46,103 bases of DNA from CAYQOX01 sp964419335 (GTDB lineage: Bacteria > Hinthialibacterota > Hinthialibacteria > Hinthialibacterales > Hinthialibacteraceae), in assembly GCA_964419335.1 (NCBI GenBank), contig CAYQOX010000036.1:1-46103 (forward strand), read 5' to 3'. A model generated the notes under the pieces. It did no database searches and had not been told where the DNA came from. It saw nothing but the letters and a program-made list of their open reading frames with translations. Made by a program: the position numbers and the translations under genes. The stretch's first letter is position 1; each line of letters opens with the position of its first letter. Below, piece after piece: positions 1-7,534 of this stretch.

Positions 1-7
1 AAATCAG

Positions 8-94
8 TGGTGCCGGAGGGGGGATTTGAACCCCCACGTCCCGAAGGACACTAGGTCCTGAACCTAGCGCGTCTACCAATTCCACCACTCCGGC
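8..94 (-). tRNA. tRNA-Leu (anticodon CAG)
   Basis: Read on the minus strand this is a complete 87-nt tRNA including an encoded CCA (plus positions 8-10). The 7-bp acceptor stem pairs GCCGGAG with CTCCGGC. The anticodon stem CTAGG/CCTAG encloses the loop TTCAGGA, giving anticodon CAG. A long variable arm built around GTCC..TTC..GGAC marks it as class II, and the T arm contains GGTTCAAATCC-type sequence. Class II with CAG means leucine, decoding CUG. It would be transcribed leftward out of the window, so any partner genes lie outside. Confidence 0.96.
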
Positions 95-397
95 ATCGGG
101 TTTTTCCTGAAAAAGGGAAGCCGTCGATCCAAAAAAATAATGTACCTCGGTTCGTGAATTCGTAAAGACCTGTGAGGCCTCTATGGGGTGTTTTTAAAAG
201 GATCCCGTTGGATTTTGTCTCTTGGGATCGTTGGGGAACGTGAAAAAAAAGTGTTCCTCATGAAGTGGTTTTGGCATTATCATATATTATAGAAGGATAA
301 TTTTTATGCTCTTAAAGCATGAAGTTGGGTTGAGGTTTCATTATCTTCGTGAGAATCAGCATACAGGTAGAAAAAACGGAGAAAAATCGAGGGCATT
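95..397. other. Intergenic region, no gene seen
   Basis: About 300 bases between the tRNA and the first protein gene. I see no convincing ORF, tRNA or known riboswitch. An AT-rich patch near 277-290 contains a TATTAT hexamer that could be a -10 element, but no matching -35 lies at normal spacing. The leader of the radical SAM gene occupies the right end, with a GAGGG ribosome binding site at 389-393. Confidence 0.5.
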
Positions 398-1462
398 ATG
401 AGTGTAAAAGAACAGACACTAAATCTTCATAATTTGTTAGCCAATTATACGCGTGAAGGCGCGTTGTACGAAAAATTGGAGAACAATAAATTGCGTTGTT
501 ATGCCTGCGGGCATCGATGTTTGATTCTTGATGGACATGCTGGGGTCTGCAAGGTACGGTTTAATGAAGATGGAGTTTTAAAAGTCCCCTATGGTTATGT
601 TGCGGGGATGAATTGCGATCCGATCGAGAAGAAACCTTTTTTTCATGCTATGCCGGGAACCAACGCCATGAGTTTTGGCATGTTAGGGTGTGATTATCAT
701 TGTTCGTTTTGCCAAAATTGGCTTACCTCACAAGCCTTGCGTGATCCCCAAGCGGGTGCTGATGTGAGCCCCATTTCGGCTGATGAGATCGTGAGTTTGG
801 CCGAACGGTATGGGGCCTCGACAGTGACCAGTACGTATAATGAACCGCTGATTACTTCGGAATGGGCGGTTGAGGTTTTTAAGTTAGCCAAGGAGAGAGG
901 TTTGCATACGTCTTATGTTTCGAATGGGAATGGAACTCCGGAAGTCATTGAGTATCTTCGTCCGTGGACAGATATGTATAAGATCGATTTAAAAAGTTTC
1001 CGGGATAAGAGTTATCGACAGATGGGGGGAAAATTGCAGACGGTATTGGATACGATCCAATTTGTGTATGAGAAGGGATTTTGGATGGAGTTGGTGACAT
1101 TGGTGGTTCCAGAGATGAATGATACGGAAGAAGAAATGCGGGAGATGGCCCAGTTTGTTGCCTCGATTGATAAGAATATTCCTTGGCATGTGACCGCGTT
1201 TCATGAAGATTATAAGATGCGAGGCAAGGGAAACACTCGGATTCCCACGTTGTTGAAAGCGGGAGAACTAGGTAAAGAAGCCGGGTTGAACTTTGTGTAT
1301 GTGGGGAATGTGCATGGTGTGGCGCCGGAATGGGAGAATACATGTTGTCCTGAATGTGGAGAAACCTTGATTGAGCGCTATGGTTTTCGGGTGAGGGAGA
1401 ATAAAATGAGGAATGGTTCATGTCCCAGGTGTCATCATACGATTCCTGGAGTATGGAATTAA
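398..1462 (+). CDS. amrS: AmmeMemoRadiSam system radical SAM enzyme
   Basis: A 354-residue radical SAM protein of the AmrS/PflA-like group. The [4Fe-4S]-binding CX3CX2C motif is C98, C102 and C105 (context GCDYHCSFCQNW). An N-terminal cysteine pair with CYACGHRC and a C-terminal four-cysteine zinc-ribbon-like segment (CCPECGE...CPRCH) are both typical of this family. Family members are usually found near AMMECR1 and Memo proteins, and their substrate is unknown. Neither partner is in this window, so this copy is solitary here. A ribosome binding site GAGGG sits 4 nt before the ATG. A sensor kinase follows after 32 nt, so co-transcription is likely. Confidence 0.9.
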   Translation: MSVKEQTLNLHNLLANYTREGALYEKLENNKLRCYACGHRCLILDGHAGVCKVRFNEDGVLKVPYGYVAGMNCDPIEKKPFFHAMPGTNAMSFGMLGCDYHCSFCQNWLTSQALRDPQAGADVSPISADEIVSLAERYGASTVTSTYNEPLITSEWAVEVFKLAKERGLHTSYVSNGNGTPEVIEYLRPWTDMYKIDLKSFRDKSYRQMGGKLQTVLDTIQFVYEKGFWMELVTLVVPEMNDTEEEMREMAQFVASIDKNIPWHVTAFHEDYKMRGKGNTRIPTLLKAGELGKEAGLNFVYVGNVHGVAPEWENTCCPECGETLIERYGFRVRENKMRNGSCPRCHHTIPGVWN

Positions 1463-1494
1463 GTGAGACTAGCAACAAGCGCGGTTAGGGTTGG

Positions 1495-3687
1495 ATGAAA
1501 AGGTTACGTGTACGACTTATTATAGCGTTTTTGGGAGTGGCCTTGTTGGCGATGATCCCGCTGGCGTTGGTTCCCTATTACACCTTAACGGTACACCGTC
1601 AAAAAGTCCGTACAGAAATCCTCAATTCGACCCAAGAGAAAATCGAGAAATTTATTCATCAAGCGCAGAATGTAATCGACCGTGAAATTTTATTTAAGGC
1701 GGCGGAGCATTTGCGTGAAAGTTTTGAGCAGAATGAACGGCGTGCGAATTTGCTGGTTCAGAGTGAAAGCCGGGATGACGCTGAAATTCAAAATGAGATG
1801 AAGATTATGGAGGGGATTATATGGGAGTATGTAGAGCGGGCGCCCTCTCCTTTGAATAAGGCGTTTGATCGTAATGATATTCGGGTGTATCCCTTAAAGC
1901 AGTATCAAGGGATGAAGGATTGGATTGAGAATCAGCTATTTTATGAAGAAGGTAATACGATTTATGTATGGATAACTAGGGATTTGTTTCGAGGGAGTCA
2001 TCGGGATGACATGGAGTTGGTGGGGGGATTGTTTGCCAAATCGCGGTTTATTCAGAAGAATCCGGGGCAAAGCCAGGATACGCTTTATATTGCGAAGAAT
2101 TTTGATTTTAATCCGATTGTGGTTGATCCTGCCCCTAGTATTTTGGAACCGTATTTACCTCGAGAGGCTTATGAGCGGCTTTATGATTTTGACGAAGATG
2201 GGGTGTATGACATCGTTGATGTTAGCAATATTGAGATGGAAGAGGGATGGCCGGTGCAAGCGCGTATTATTCCCGTGTTGAATCAGTATAAGAAGGCGGC
2301 GGCTTTTATTGTGTTGAGTGTTCCGATTTTGGGGGTGTGGGATATTCTAGTGCCGCCAATGGCGTATGGGTTTTCGTTGATTTTGGTGGTGATCATTATC
2401 GCAGCGGTTTTATTGGCGCGTTCGTTGGGTCGACCGATTTATGAGCTAGCGGATGCAGCCCGGAGTATGTCGGAAGGGGATTTTGAGGTGAGGGTGAAGG
2501 AAACGGGGACGGAGGAACAACGGGTTTTACGGGCTGCGTTTAATAATATGGCGAATCAGATTCAGCATCAATTTAGGCAGTTGAGGCAAAAAACCAGCGA
2601 GTTGGAAATAAGTAATCGGGAGTTAAGTCAAACCCAGCACTTTTTGGAGAATATTCTTGCCAATATTCGCAGCGGGGTGATGAGTGTAGATCGGGAAGGG
2701 AAGGTCAATCACATTAATCAAGTTGGTGTAGAAATGTTGAAGGTCGAAGAATGGCAGAACCGTCCGGTGCAAGCGGTGTTTGGCGAATCCCAGATTCTTT
2801 CGTTGATTCAATATGGTTTAAAGCAGGTTGAATCCATTTATCAGCAAGAGATACCGTATAAGGTTGAGGAGGGAGAGGTATTATCGTTACAAGTAAGTAT
2901 TGTCCCCTTGATGGACAATCAGGAGATGTCGGGATTAGTGGTTACTTTTCATGATTTGTCGGCGATACGTTTGTTGGAGGAGCAAGTGCGGCGGCAAGAT
3001 CGTTTGGCTGCATTGGGGCGTATGGCTGCGGGGGTGGCGCATGAGATCCGGAATCCATTGGGAATTATACGGGGTTCGGCGCAGTTGTTGCATAAGCGTT
3101 TTGCCCATGAGGAGAAAGAGCAGGGACTCTCGGAATTCATTATCGAAGAGGTCAACCGTTTATCGCGGGTGTTGAATGATTTTCTCATGTTTGCGCGTCC
3201 TCCAGAGCCGAATTTGGAAGAGATCGAGGTTGAGAATCTGTTACAGCAGGTACTATCCTATGCGCCGGATGAAGAAATGATTGTTATGAAGACTCACGTG
3301 GAGGAGAGGATTCCCTCCATAGCAGCGGATATGGGATTGAGTCGAGAGGCTTTTCTGAATTTGATTTTGAATGCGAAAGAAGCGATGCCAAACGGGGGAT
3401 CTATTACTTTAAAGGCGTTTCGTCGTTCGAAGCGGGAAGTGGTGATTGAGGTCATCGATGAAGGAGAAGGGATTCATCCTGAAATGTTGGATCAGATCTT
3501 TGATCCTTTTTATACGTCGAAGGATAGCGGTACAGGTTTGGGATTGTCTTTAGTCCATCAAATCATATCGAGCCAAGGCGGCGGAGTCGAAGTGGAAAGC
3601 CAGCCCAAACAGGGAAGTATTTTTCGCTTGATTTTCCAAACCTGGGAAACTGTACTTAAAAGTCAGTCTGAACAGACGATGGTGTGA
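1495..3687 (+). CDS. Membrane sensor histidine kinase (HAMP-PAS-HisKA-HATPase) with EF-hand-like loop
   Basis: A 730-residue NtrB/AtoS-like sensor kinase. Order of parts: transmembrane helix (about 8-29), extracytoplasmic sensor region of about 250 residues, second transmembrane helix (about 285-310), HAMP linker (about 310-365), PAS domain (about 380-495), HisKA with phospho-acceptor H516 in AHEIRNPLG, then the ATPase domain with N box NLILNAKEAMPNGG, G1 DEGEGI and G2 GTGLGLSL. The sensor region carries DFDEDGVYDIVD at residues 231-242, an exact DxDxDGxxDxxD calcium-loop pattern. No response regulator is encoded nearby, so the kinase is an orphan. Start is the ATG after TTAGGG. The next gene follows after 24 nt. 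The kinase call is firm; calcium sensing is inference. Confidence 0.93.
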   Translation: MKRLRVRLIIAFLGVALLAMIPLALVPYYTLTVHRQKVRTEILNSTQEKIEKFIHQAQNVIDREILFKAAEHLRESFEQNERRANLLVQSESRDDAEIQNEMKIMEGIIWEYVERAPSPLNKAFDRNDIRVYPLKQYQGMKDWIENQLFYEEGNTIYVWITRDLFRGSHRDDMELVGGLFAKSRFIQKNPGQSQDTLYIAKNFDFNPIVVDPAPSILEPYLPREAYERLYDFDEDGVYDIVDVSNIEMEEGWPVQARIIPVLNQYKKAAAFIVLSVPILGVWDILVPPMAYGFSLILVVIIIAAVLLARSLGRPIYELADAARSMSEGDFEVRVKETGTEEQRVLRAAFNNMANQIQHQFRQLRQKTSELEISNRELSQTQHFLENILANIRSGVMSVDREGKVNHINQVGVEMLKVEEWQNRPVQAVFGESQILSLIQYGLKQVESIYQQEIPYKVEEGEVLSLQVSIVPLMDNQEMSGLVVTFHDLSAIRLLEEQVRRQDRLAALGRMAAGVAHEIRNPLGIIRGSAQLLHKRFAHEEKEQGLSEFIIEEVNRLSRVLNDFLMFARPPEPNLEEIEVENLLQQVLSYAPDEEMIVMKTHVEERIPSIAADMGLSREAFLNLILNAKEAMPNGGSITLKAFRRSKREVVIEVIDEGEGIHPEMLDQIFDPFYTSKDSGTGLGLSLVHQIISSQGGGVEVESQPKQGSIFRLIFQTWETVLKSQSEQTMV

Positions 3688-3711
3688 AACTTCTTTTAAA
3701 GAGGAAAACTT

Positions 3712-4491
3712 ATGGGCTGGAGGATAACAATGCCCGTGTTTAAGCGATTGAAATTGATAAGATTACTTAATGTATTATTTGCGGTGTTTATGGTATTTGG
3801 TGCATGTGAGAGTACACGTTATAAGCATATAAAAATGCTTAATAACCGCCCTGTACCTCCAAAATTGGTACCTCGGCAGGTTTTGGGGAAGCTGCCCTCC
3901 GGATCTTTTACGAGTCATAAAGTGGGGGGGATTGTGGTGATGGATTCAGGCGCAGATTATAAAAATGAGAGTTCGTTGACGTATTTACAAAATTTGTTGG
4001 AGCGATATACGAAGAATCAAAGACATGGCGATTTGCCGGCGCATTATTTCATTGATCAGGAAGGGATTGTCTACGCGGGACGTGATCCCATTACTCCAGC
4101 GCGTATTCATGTGGGGGATGCGTTTTTGAATCGATCTAATGAGTTGGATGATTTGGGCCGAGCGAAAGCGCGAATGGCGTGGAGAAACAGCGATCGATTG
4201 GATTTGAGTAGTTATATTGTGATTATGTTTTTGGGGGATTACGAAGAGCGGATGTTGAATGAGGAGCAGGAGAAAAATTATTTTCAATTGTTGGCTTATT
4301 TGGTGAATCGGCATAATATTTCGCTTCATAATGTGGTGCCTTTAAAACAGTTGTATCCGGAGTGTGAGAATCCCGGATTTTATTTGGCGACCTATGTACA
4401 GCATCCGGTTTTGGCAAAAAATGTACCGCCAGCACCGAGGGAACACCGTTTTTTGGCGCCACCGCAAGGGTCGAAAGTACGGAATCCATAA
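3712..4491 (+). CDS. Lipoprotein with degenerate N-acetylmuramoyl-L-alanine amidase (PGRP/Amidase_2)-like domain
   Basis: 259 residues. A hydrophobic N-terminus ends in the lipobox FGAC, so it is probably an envelope lipoprotein. The rest follows the Amidase_2/PGRP order: a first strand IVVMDSGA where the family has VIHHTA-like sequence, then HYFIDQEGIVYAGRD, then YIVIMFLGDYE, then LHNVVPLKQLYPECENPG matching the late His...Cys-Pro-Gly block. The first zinc-binding histidine appears to be replaced by M/D while the later His and Cys are kept, so catalysis may be lost. It could bind peptidoglycan without cutting it. Ribosome binding site GAGGAA at 3701-3706 fixes the start. It lies in the same run as the kinase and the B12 radical SAM gene. 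Confidence 0.6.
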   Translation: MGWRITMPVFKRLKLIRLLNVLFAVFMVFGACESTRYKHIKMLNNRPVPPKLVPRQVLGKLPSGSFTSHKVGGIVVMDSGADYKNESSLTYLQNLLERYTKNQRHGDLPAHYFIDQEGIVYAGRDPITPARIHVGDAFLNRSNELDDLGRAKARMAWRNSDRLDLSSYIVIMFLGDYEERMLNEEQEKNYFQLLAYLVNRHNISLHNVVPLKQLYPECENPGFYLATYVQHPVLAKNVPPAPREHRFLAPPQGSKVRNP

Positions 4492-4529
4492 ATGAACATA
4501 AATGATACATTAAAAATCGAGGTAACCGA

Positions 4530-6122
4530 ATGAGACGTGTTACGCTAATTGCTTTGTACGATGAATATTGTTTGGGTGTACGCTATATGTCCTCAGTGCT
4601 CCAGGAAGCGGGACATCATGTGGATGTCATTATTTTAAAGTCGGTGTCATCGATTCATCCCTCCAATGTTCCATGTAAAGAGGAGCAGGAAGAGGGTGGA
4701 TATTACAGTATGTGCACCCATGTAACTCCCCGAGAGTTGGATTTATTGTTGGAGACGTTGAAGAAGCAGGATCCGCATTTGGTGGGATTGTCTTTTTCTT
4801 CGGTGAGTCATGGGTTGGCTGTGTTTTTAACTCAGCAGATCAAGCAAGTGTTTGATGTGCCTGTGATATGGGGGGGAGTTGATACGACCGTTAATCCGGA
4901 GGTCAATATACGTGATACGGATATGATTTGTATTGGTGAGGGGGAATATCCAATCCGGACGGTGGTTAATGCCTTGGATGAGAATAAAGATGTGACACGG
5001 ATCCCGAGTATTTGGGTGAATCGGGATGGGCATATTTATAAGAATCCCATCATGAAGTTGGAATCGGATTTGGATCGTTATCCTTTTCCTGATTTTGAAG
5101 TAGAGAATAAGACGTTAATCTTCGATAATCAAATATTGGATTGTCCTTATCCTCCAGATTCGCATTTGTTTAGTAATTTTATCATTATGGCGACACGGGG
5201 GTGTCCCTTTTCTTGTACGTATTGTTGCAGCGGGCATTATCGGCAGATTTATAAGGGAGATCGGTTTTTGCGGCGGCGTTCGGTGGATAATGTAATTGAG
5301 GAGTTGAAGTATCGAATTCGTAGTTGGCCATGGCCGATCCAACGGATTGAGCTTTATGATGATGTTTTACCCTTGAATAGGCGTTGGATTGAGGAATTTT
5401 CTCCACGCTATGCGACGGAGATTGCGCTTCCATTCTTTGGCTATACGCATCCTAATGTGGGAGAGCCAGAGAATTTGCGGTTGTTAAAAGAAGCAGGTAT
5501 TCGTTATTTGATCATGGGGATTCAATCGGGAAGTCAGCGGGTGTTAAACGAATATTACAATCGTCATCATACGAAAGAGCGTACGATTCAGACGGCAAAG
5601 AATATCCAGGAGGCGGGAATTAAACTGCTGTGCGATTTTATTGGGTATAATCCTCTGATTAAGGAAGAGGATAACCTGGAGACTTTAGATTTGATTTGTG
5701 ACTTACCGAAGCCATGGGGAATAATTAAGTTTAATCCGATGGCGTTTTATGATAACTATAAGCTGACGGAAATCGCGAAACGCGAAGGGATTATGGATCA
5801 GTTGGAGCGTCCTAAGGGGGTGCATGCTTGGCAGGCGAAGATTACGCCGGATATGGTGTTTTGGGAATACATGCATACATTGGGGCATTTTCAGGGATTT
5901 ACTAAGGAGAAGGTCAAAGATTTGGTGCGTGATGAGTATTTGCGGTCGAATCCTGGAATTTTGGAAGAGATGGTTACGAATTTGTATAAGGCCACGTATT
6001 TGGATTCCAACCCGGTCACGGATAAGGATGAGTATATCCATTGTTTGCGCTGGCGTTTAGCCCAGGCCGAAGAATCTCCGGTGCTACGAGCGTATAAGAA
6101 GGTGAAGACGCTGGTGGCGTGA
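4530..6122 (+). CDS. B12-binding-domain radical SAM protein
   Basis: 530 residues. The N-terminal cobalamin-binding-like Rossmann domain (about 1-150) contains GLSFSSVSHG, VIWGGVDTTVNPE and the IGEGEYP block typical of this superfamily. The radical SAM core follows, with C225, C229 and C232 in RGCPFSCTYC, then an Elp3-type barrel (YDDVLPLNRRW, MGIQSGSQRVL). The C-terminal 150 residues are specific to this protein. Such enzymes perform methylations, ring rearrangements or cyclisations on varied substrates, and the substrate cannot be read from sequence. Ribosome binding site GAGG lies just upstream. It is the last gene of the plus-strand run that starts at 398. Confidence 0.88.
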   Translation: MRRVTLIALYDEYCLGVRYMSSVLQEAGHHVDVIILKSVSSIHPSNVPCKEEQEEGGYYSMCTHVTPRELDLLLETLKKQDPHLVGLSFSSVSHGLAVFLTQQIKQVFDVPVIWGGVDTTVNPEVNIRDTDMICIGEGEYPIRTVVNALDENKDVTRIPSIWVNRDGHIYKNPIMKLESDLDRYPFPDFEVENKTLIFDNQILDCPYPPDSHLFSNFIIMATRGCPFSCTYCCSGHYRQIYKGDRFLRRRSVDNVIEELKYRIRSWPWPIQRIELYDDVLPLNRRWIEEFSPRYATEIALPFFGYTHPNVGEPENLRLLKEAGIRYLIMGIQSGSQRVLNEYYNRHHTKERTIQTAKNIQEAGIKLLCDFIGYNPLIKEEDNLETLDLICDLPKPWGIIKFNPMAFYDNYKLTEIAKREGIMDQLERPKGVHAWQAKITPDMVFWEYMHTLGHFQGFTKEKVKDLVRDEYLRSNPGILEEMVTNLYKATYLDSNPVTDKDEYIHCLRWRLAQAEESPVLRAYKKVKTLVA

Positions 6123-6152
6123 AGGGGATAGGAAGCCGCGAGATAGAGATCT

Positions 6153-6192
6153 AAAAAAGACCGGAACCAAGCTCCGCTTGAGTTCCGGTCTT
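6153..6192 (-). terminator. Rho-independent terminator (minus strand)
   Basis: An 11-bp perfect stem AAGACCGGAAC (6157-6167) / GTTCCGGTCTT (6182-6192) continues into an inner CAAGC/GCTTG stem with loop TCC and one bulged base. On the minus strand it is followed by TTTTTT (plus 6153-6158). On the plus strand no T-run follows, so it acts leftward. It does not serve the plus-strand gene ending at 6122 and lies 360 nt past ribF, which points to a separate minus-strand transcript. Confidence 0.8.
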
Positions 6193-6386
6193 CAAGTTAC
6201 CGAAGGCTGTTGGTCAGCTCCGCTAACGCAAACCTTCGAAACCCCGAAGGTTGCTCGGTCACCTCGGCAGTTCACTCGAAATATCCTGTCGAAGTGCCTT
6301 AGCACCTTCTCTACAGCACCCACTCTCATGATTAACAACTCCCGTGCCATTTTTTCTGAGTGAGCAAGTTCTTGATCGATCGATGT
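6153..6386 (-). ncRNA. Candidate structured small RNA with GGA-containing hairpin loops
   Basis: No protein gene is convincing here, but the minus strand folds into successive hairpins. Plus-strand coordinates: 6273-6296 (CACTCGA pairing with TCGA-A-GTG, RNA loop containing AGGA); 6231-6252 (8-bp perfect stem AACCTTCG/CGAAGGTT); 6213-6227 (GTTAGC-GGA-GCTGAC as RNA, one wobble pair); and 6157-6192, a terminator stem whose tip is CAAGC-GGA-GCTTG. The RNA ends in a U-run. A possible -10 (TTTAAT as read on minus, 6393-6398) would give an RNA of about 230 nt. Repeated GGA in hairpin loops resembles CsrB/RsmY-type RNAs that sequester CsrA. The identity is inference, and it matches no RNA family I know by sequence. 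Confidence 0.35.
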
Positions 6387-6553
6387 GCCTTTATTAAATT
6401 GTAAGTTCCTTTATTTATTTGACTTATTTTTTCGGTGGGAGGCGGTGTATGTTTTTTGGGATGGGGAGTCTGGAGAATTTGTGGATAGGAAAAAATTGCC
6501 TTTTTTGGGATAGGGCGGAAAAAAGATCAAAAACCTGGGAGGTTATGGGGGGG
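6387..6553. other. Intergenic region downstream of ribF
   Basis: AT-rich then G-rich spacer between ribF and the candidate small RNA. It contains a plus-strand TTGACT (6419-6424) without a matching -10, and no convincing terminator for ribF. I see no gene. Confidence 0.5.
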
Positions 6554-7507
6554 TTAGATTGAGGGGGGCTGTTCCTGGAGCCATGATTTGAAGATGTGAA
6601 TGTCATGATGGATTTGTCGGACTAATTCCTCGGGAGTGGAAAATTTCTTCTCGGGGCGGAGAGAATGTAAAACATCGACAATGAGGAACTGGTTATATAG
6701 ATCGATTTCTTGATCGAGAAAATGCACTTCGACGCTGCGAGTTTTTTCATTTTTGAAGGTGGGAACGTTGCCGATATTCATAACTCCCCAATGGGGGGGA
6801 TTATTTACTGAATCGATACGGGCGCGGACGCCGTAAACTCCATTGGGAGGGAGGACTTGGTGGTCGATGCTGAGATTGGCGGTTGGAATGCCAATGGAGC
6901 GCCCACGACCGTCGCCACGCACTACAGTACCTACGATTTGGTAGGGGCGACCTAAAAGTTTGGGGATGGAGGTGATGGTCCCTTCTGCGATTTTATTACG
7001 AATGAAAGTGCTGCTGATGGTTTCGTTGTCGATGCTCTGGCGTTCGATCACATGAACCGCTTCGAACCATTGGGGGGCGCTGGAACGGAGAAAGTCGGCG
7101 TCGCCTTGGCGTTGATAGCCAAAATGGAAGTTATAGCCAACGACGATTTCTTGGGCAGCGAGTTGCTTCTGGAGAATCGATTGTACGAAATCCTGGGCGG
7201 TGATTTGGCTGAATTCGTGATCGAAGGGGATGCCCAAGAGGTAATCCAGCTCATACTGCATTATGAGTTGGCGCTTGAGGGGATAAGGGGTGAGCAAGGG
7301 GACGGGTTGATCGGGATGTAAAGCAGTACGGGGATGATTTTTGAAGGTGAAGAGGAGCGATTTTCCGCCACGTTCTTTGGCACGGGTGAGGCAGGTGTGG
7401 ATAATTTCTTGATGAGCGCGATGGACGCCATCAAAGAAACCGAGTGCGATGACCATATTGTCTGTTGGTGAGAAACGGTATTCATCCAGTGTGTTTATTT
7501 CAATCAT
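6554..7507 (-). CDS. ribF: Bifunctional riboflavin kinase/FAD synthetase
   Basis: 317 residues, the normal RibF length. The N-terminal FMN adenylyltransferase domain (about 1-180) starts with GFFDGVHRAHQ, in which H29 and H32 correspond to the nucleotidyltransferase HxGH motif with the middle Gly changed to Ala, and later has ISSTFIRNKI. The C-terminal riboflavin kinase domain (about 185-305) has GRGRSIGIPTANL, PPNGVYGV and the MNIGNVPTF stretch. It converts riboflavin to FMN and then FAD in the cytoplasm. It is the last gene of the rseP-proS-ribF run, 27 nt after proS. Confidence 0.95.
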   Translation of the reverse strand: MIEINTLDEYRFSPTDNMVIALGFFDGVHRAHQEIIHTCLTRAKERGGKSLLFTFKNHPRTALHPDQPVPLLTPYPLKRQLIMQYELDYLLGIPFDHEFSQITAQDFVQSILQKQLAAQEIVVGYNFHFGYQRQGDADFLRSSAPQWFEAVHVIERQSIDNETISSTFIRNKIAEGTITSIPKLLGRPYQIVGTVVRGDGRGRSIGIPTANLSIDHQVLPPNGVYGVRARIDSVNNPPHWGVMNIGNVPTFKNEKTRSVEVHFLDQEIDLYNQFLIVDVLHSLRPEKKFSTPEELVRQIHHDIHIFKSWLQEQPPSI

Positions 7508-7534
7508 CGTCGTTGAACGCTTTATAGAAAGATT

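Noticed and set aside
6195..6350. A 52-codon minus-strand frame (starting MARELLIMRVGAVEK) and a 61-codon plus-strand frame in the same place
   Set aside because: Neither has a ribosome binding site or recognisable family. The stable hairpins and the T-run terminator explain the stretch better as an RNA.
6153..6386. Identity of the RNA candidate as 6S RNA, SRP RNA, RNase P RNA or tmRNA
   Set aside because: The conserved landmarks of these RNAs, such as the SRP GGAA loop region and the RNase P core sequences, are not seen.
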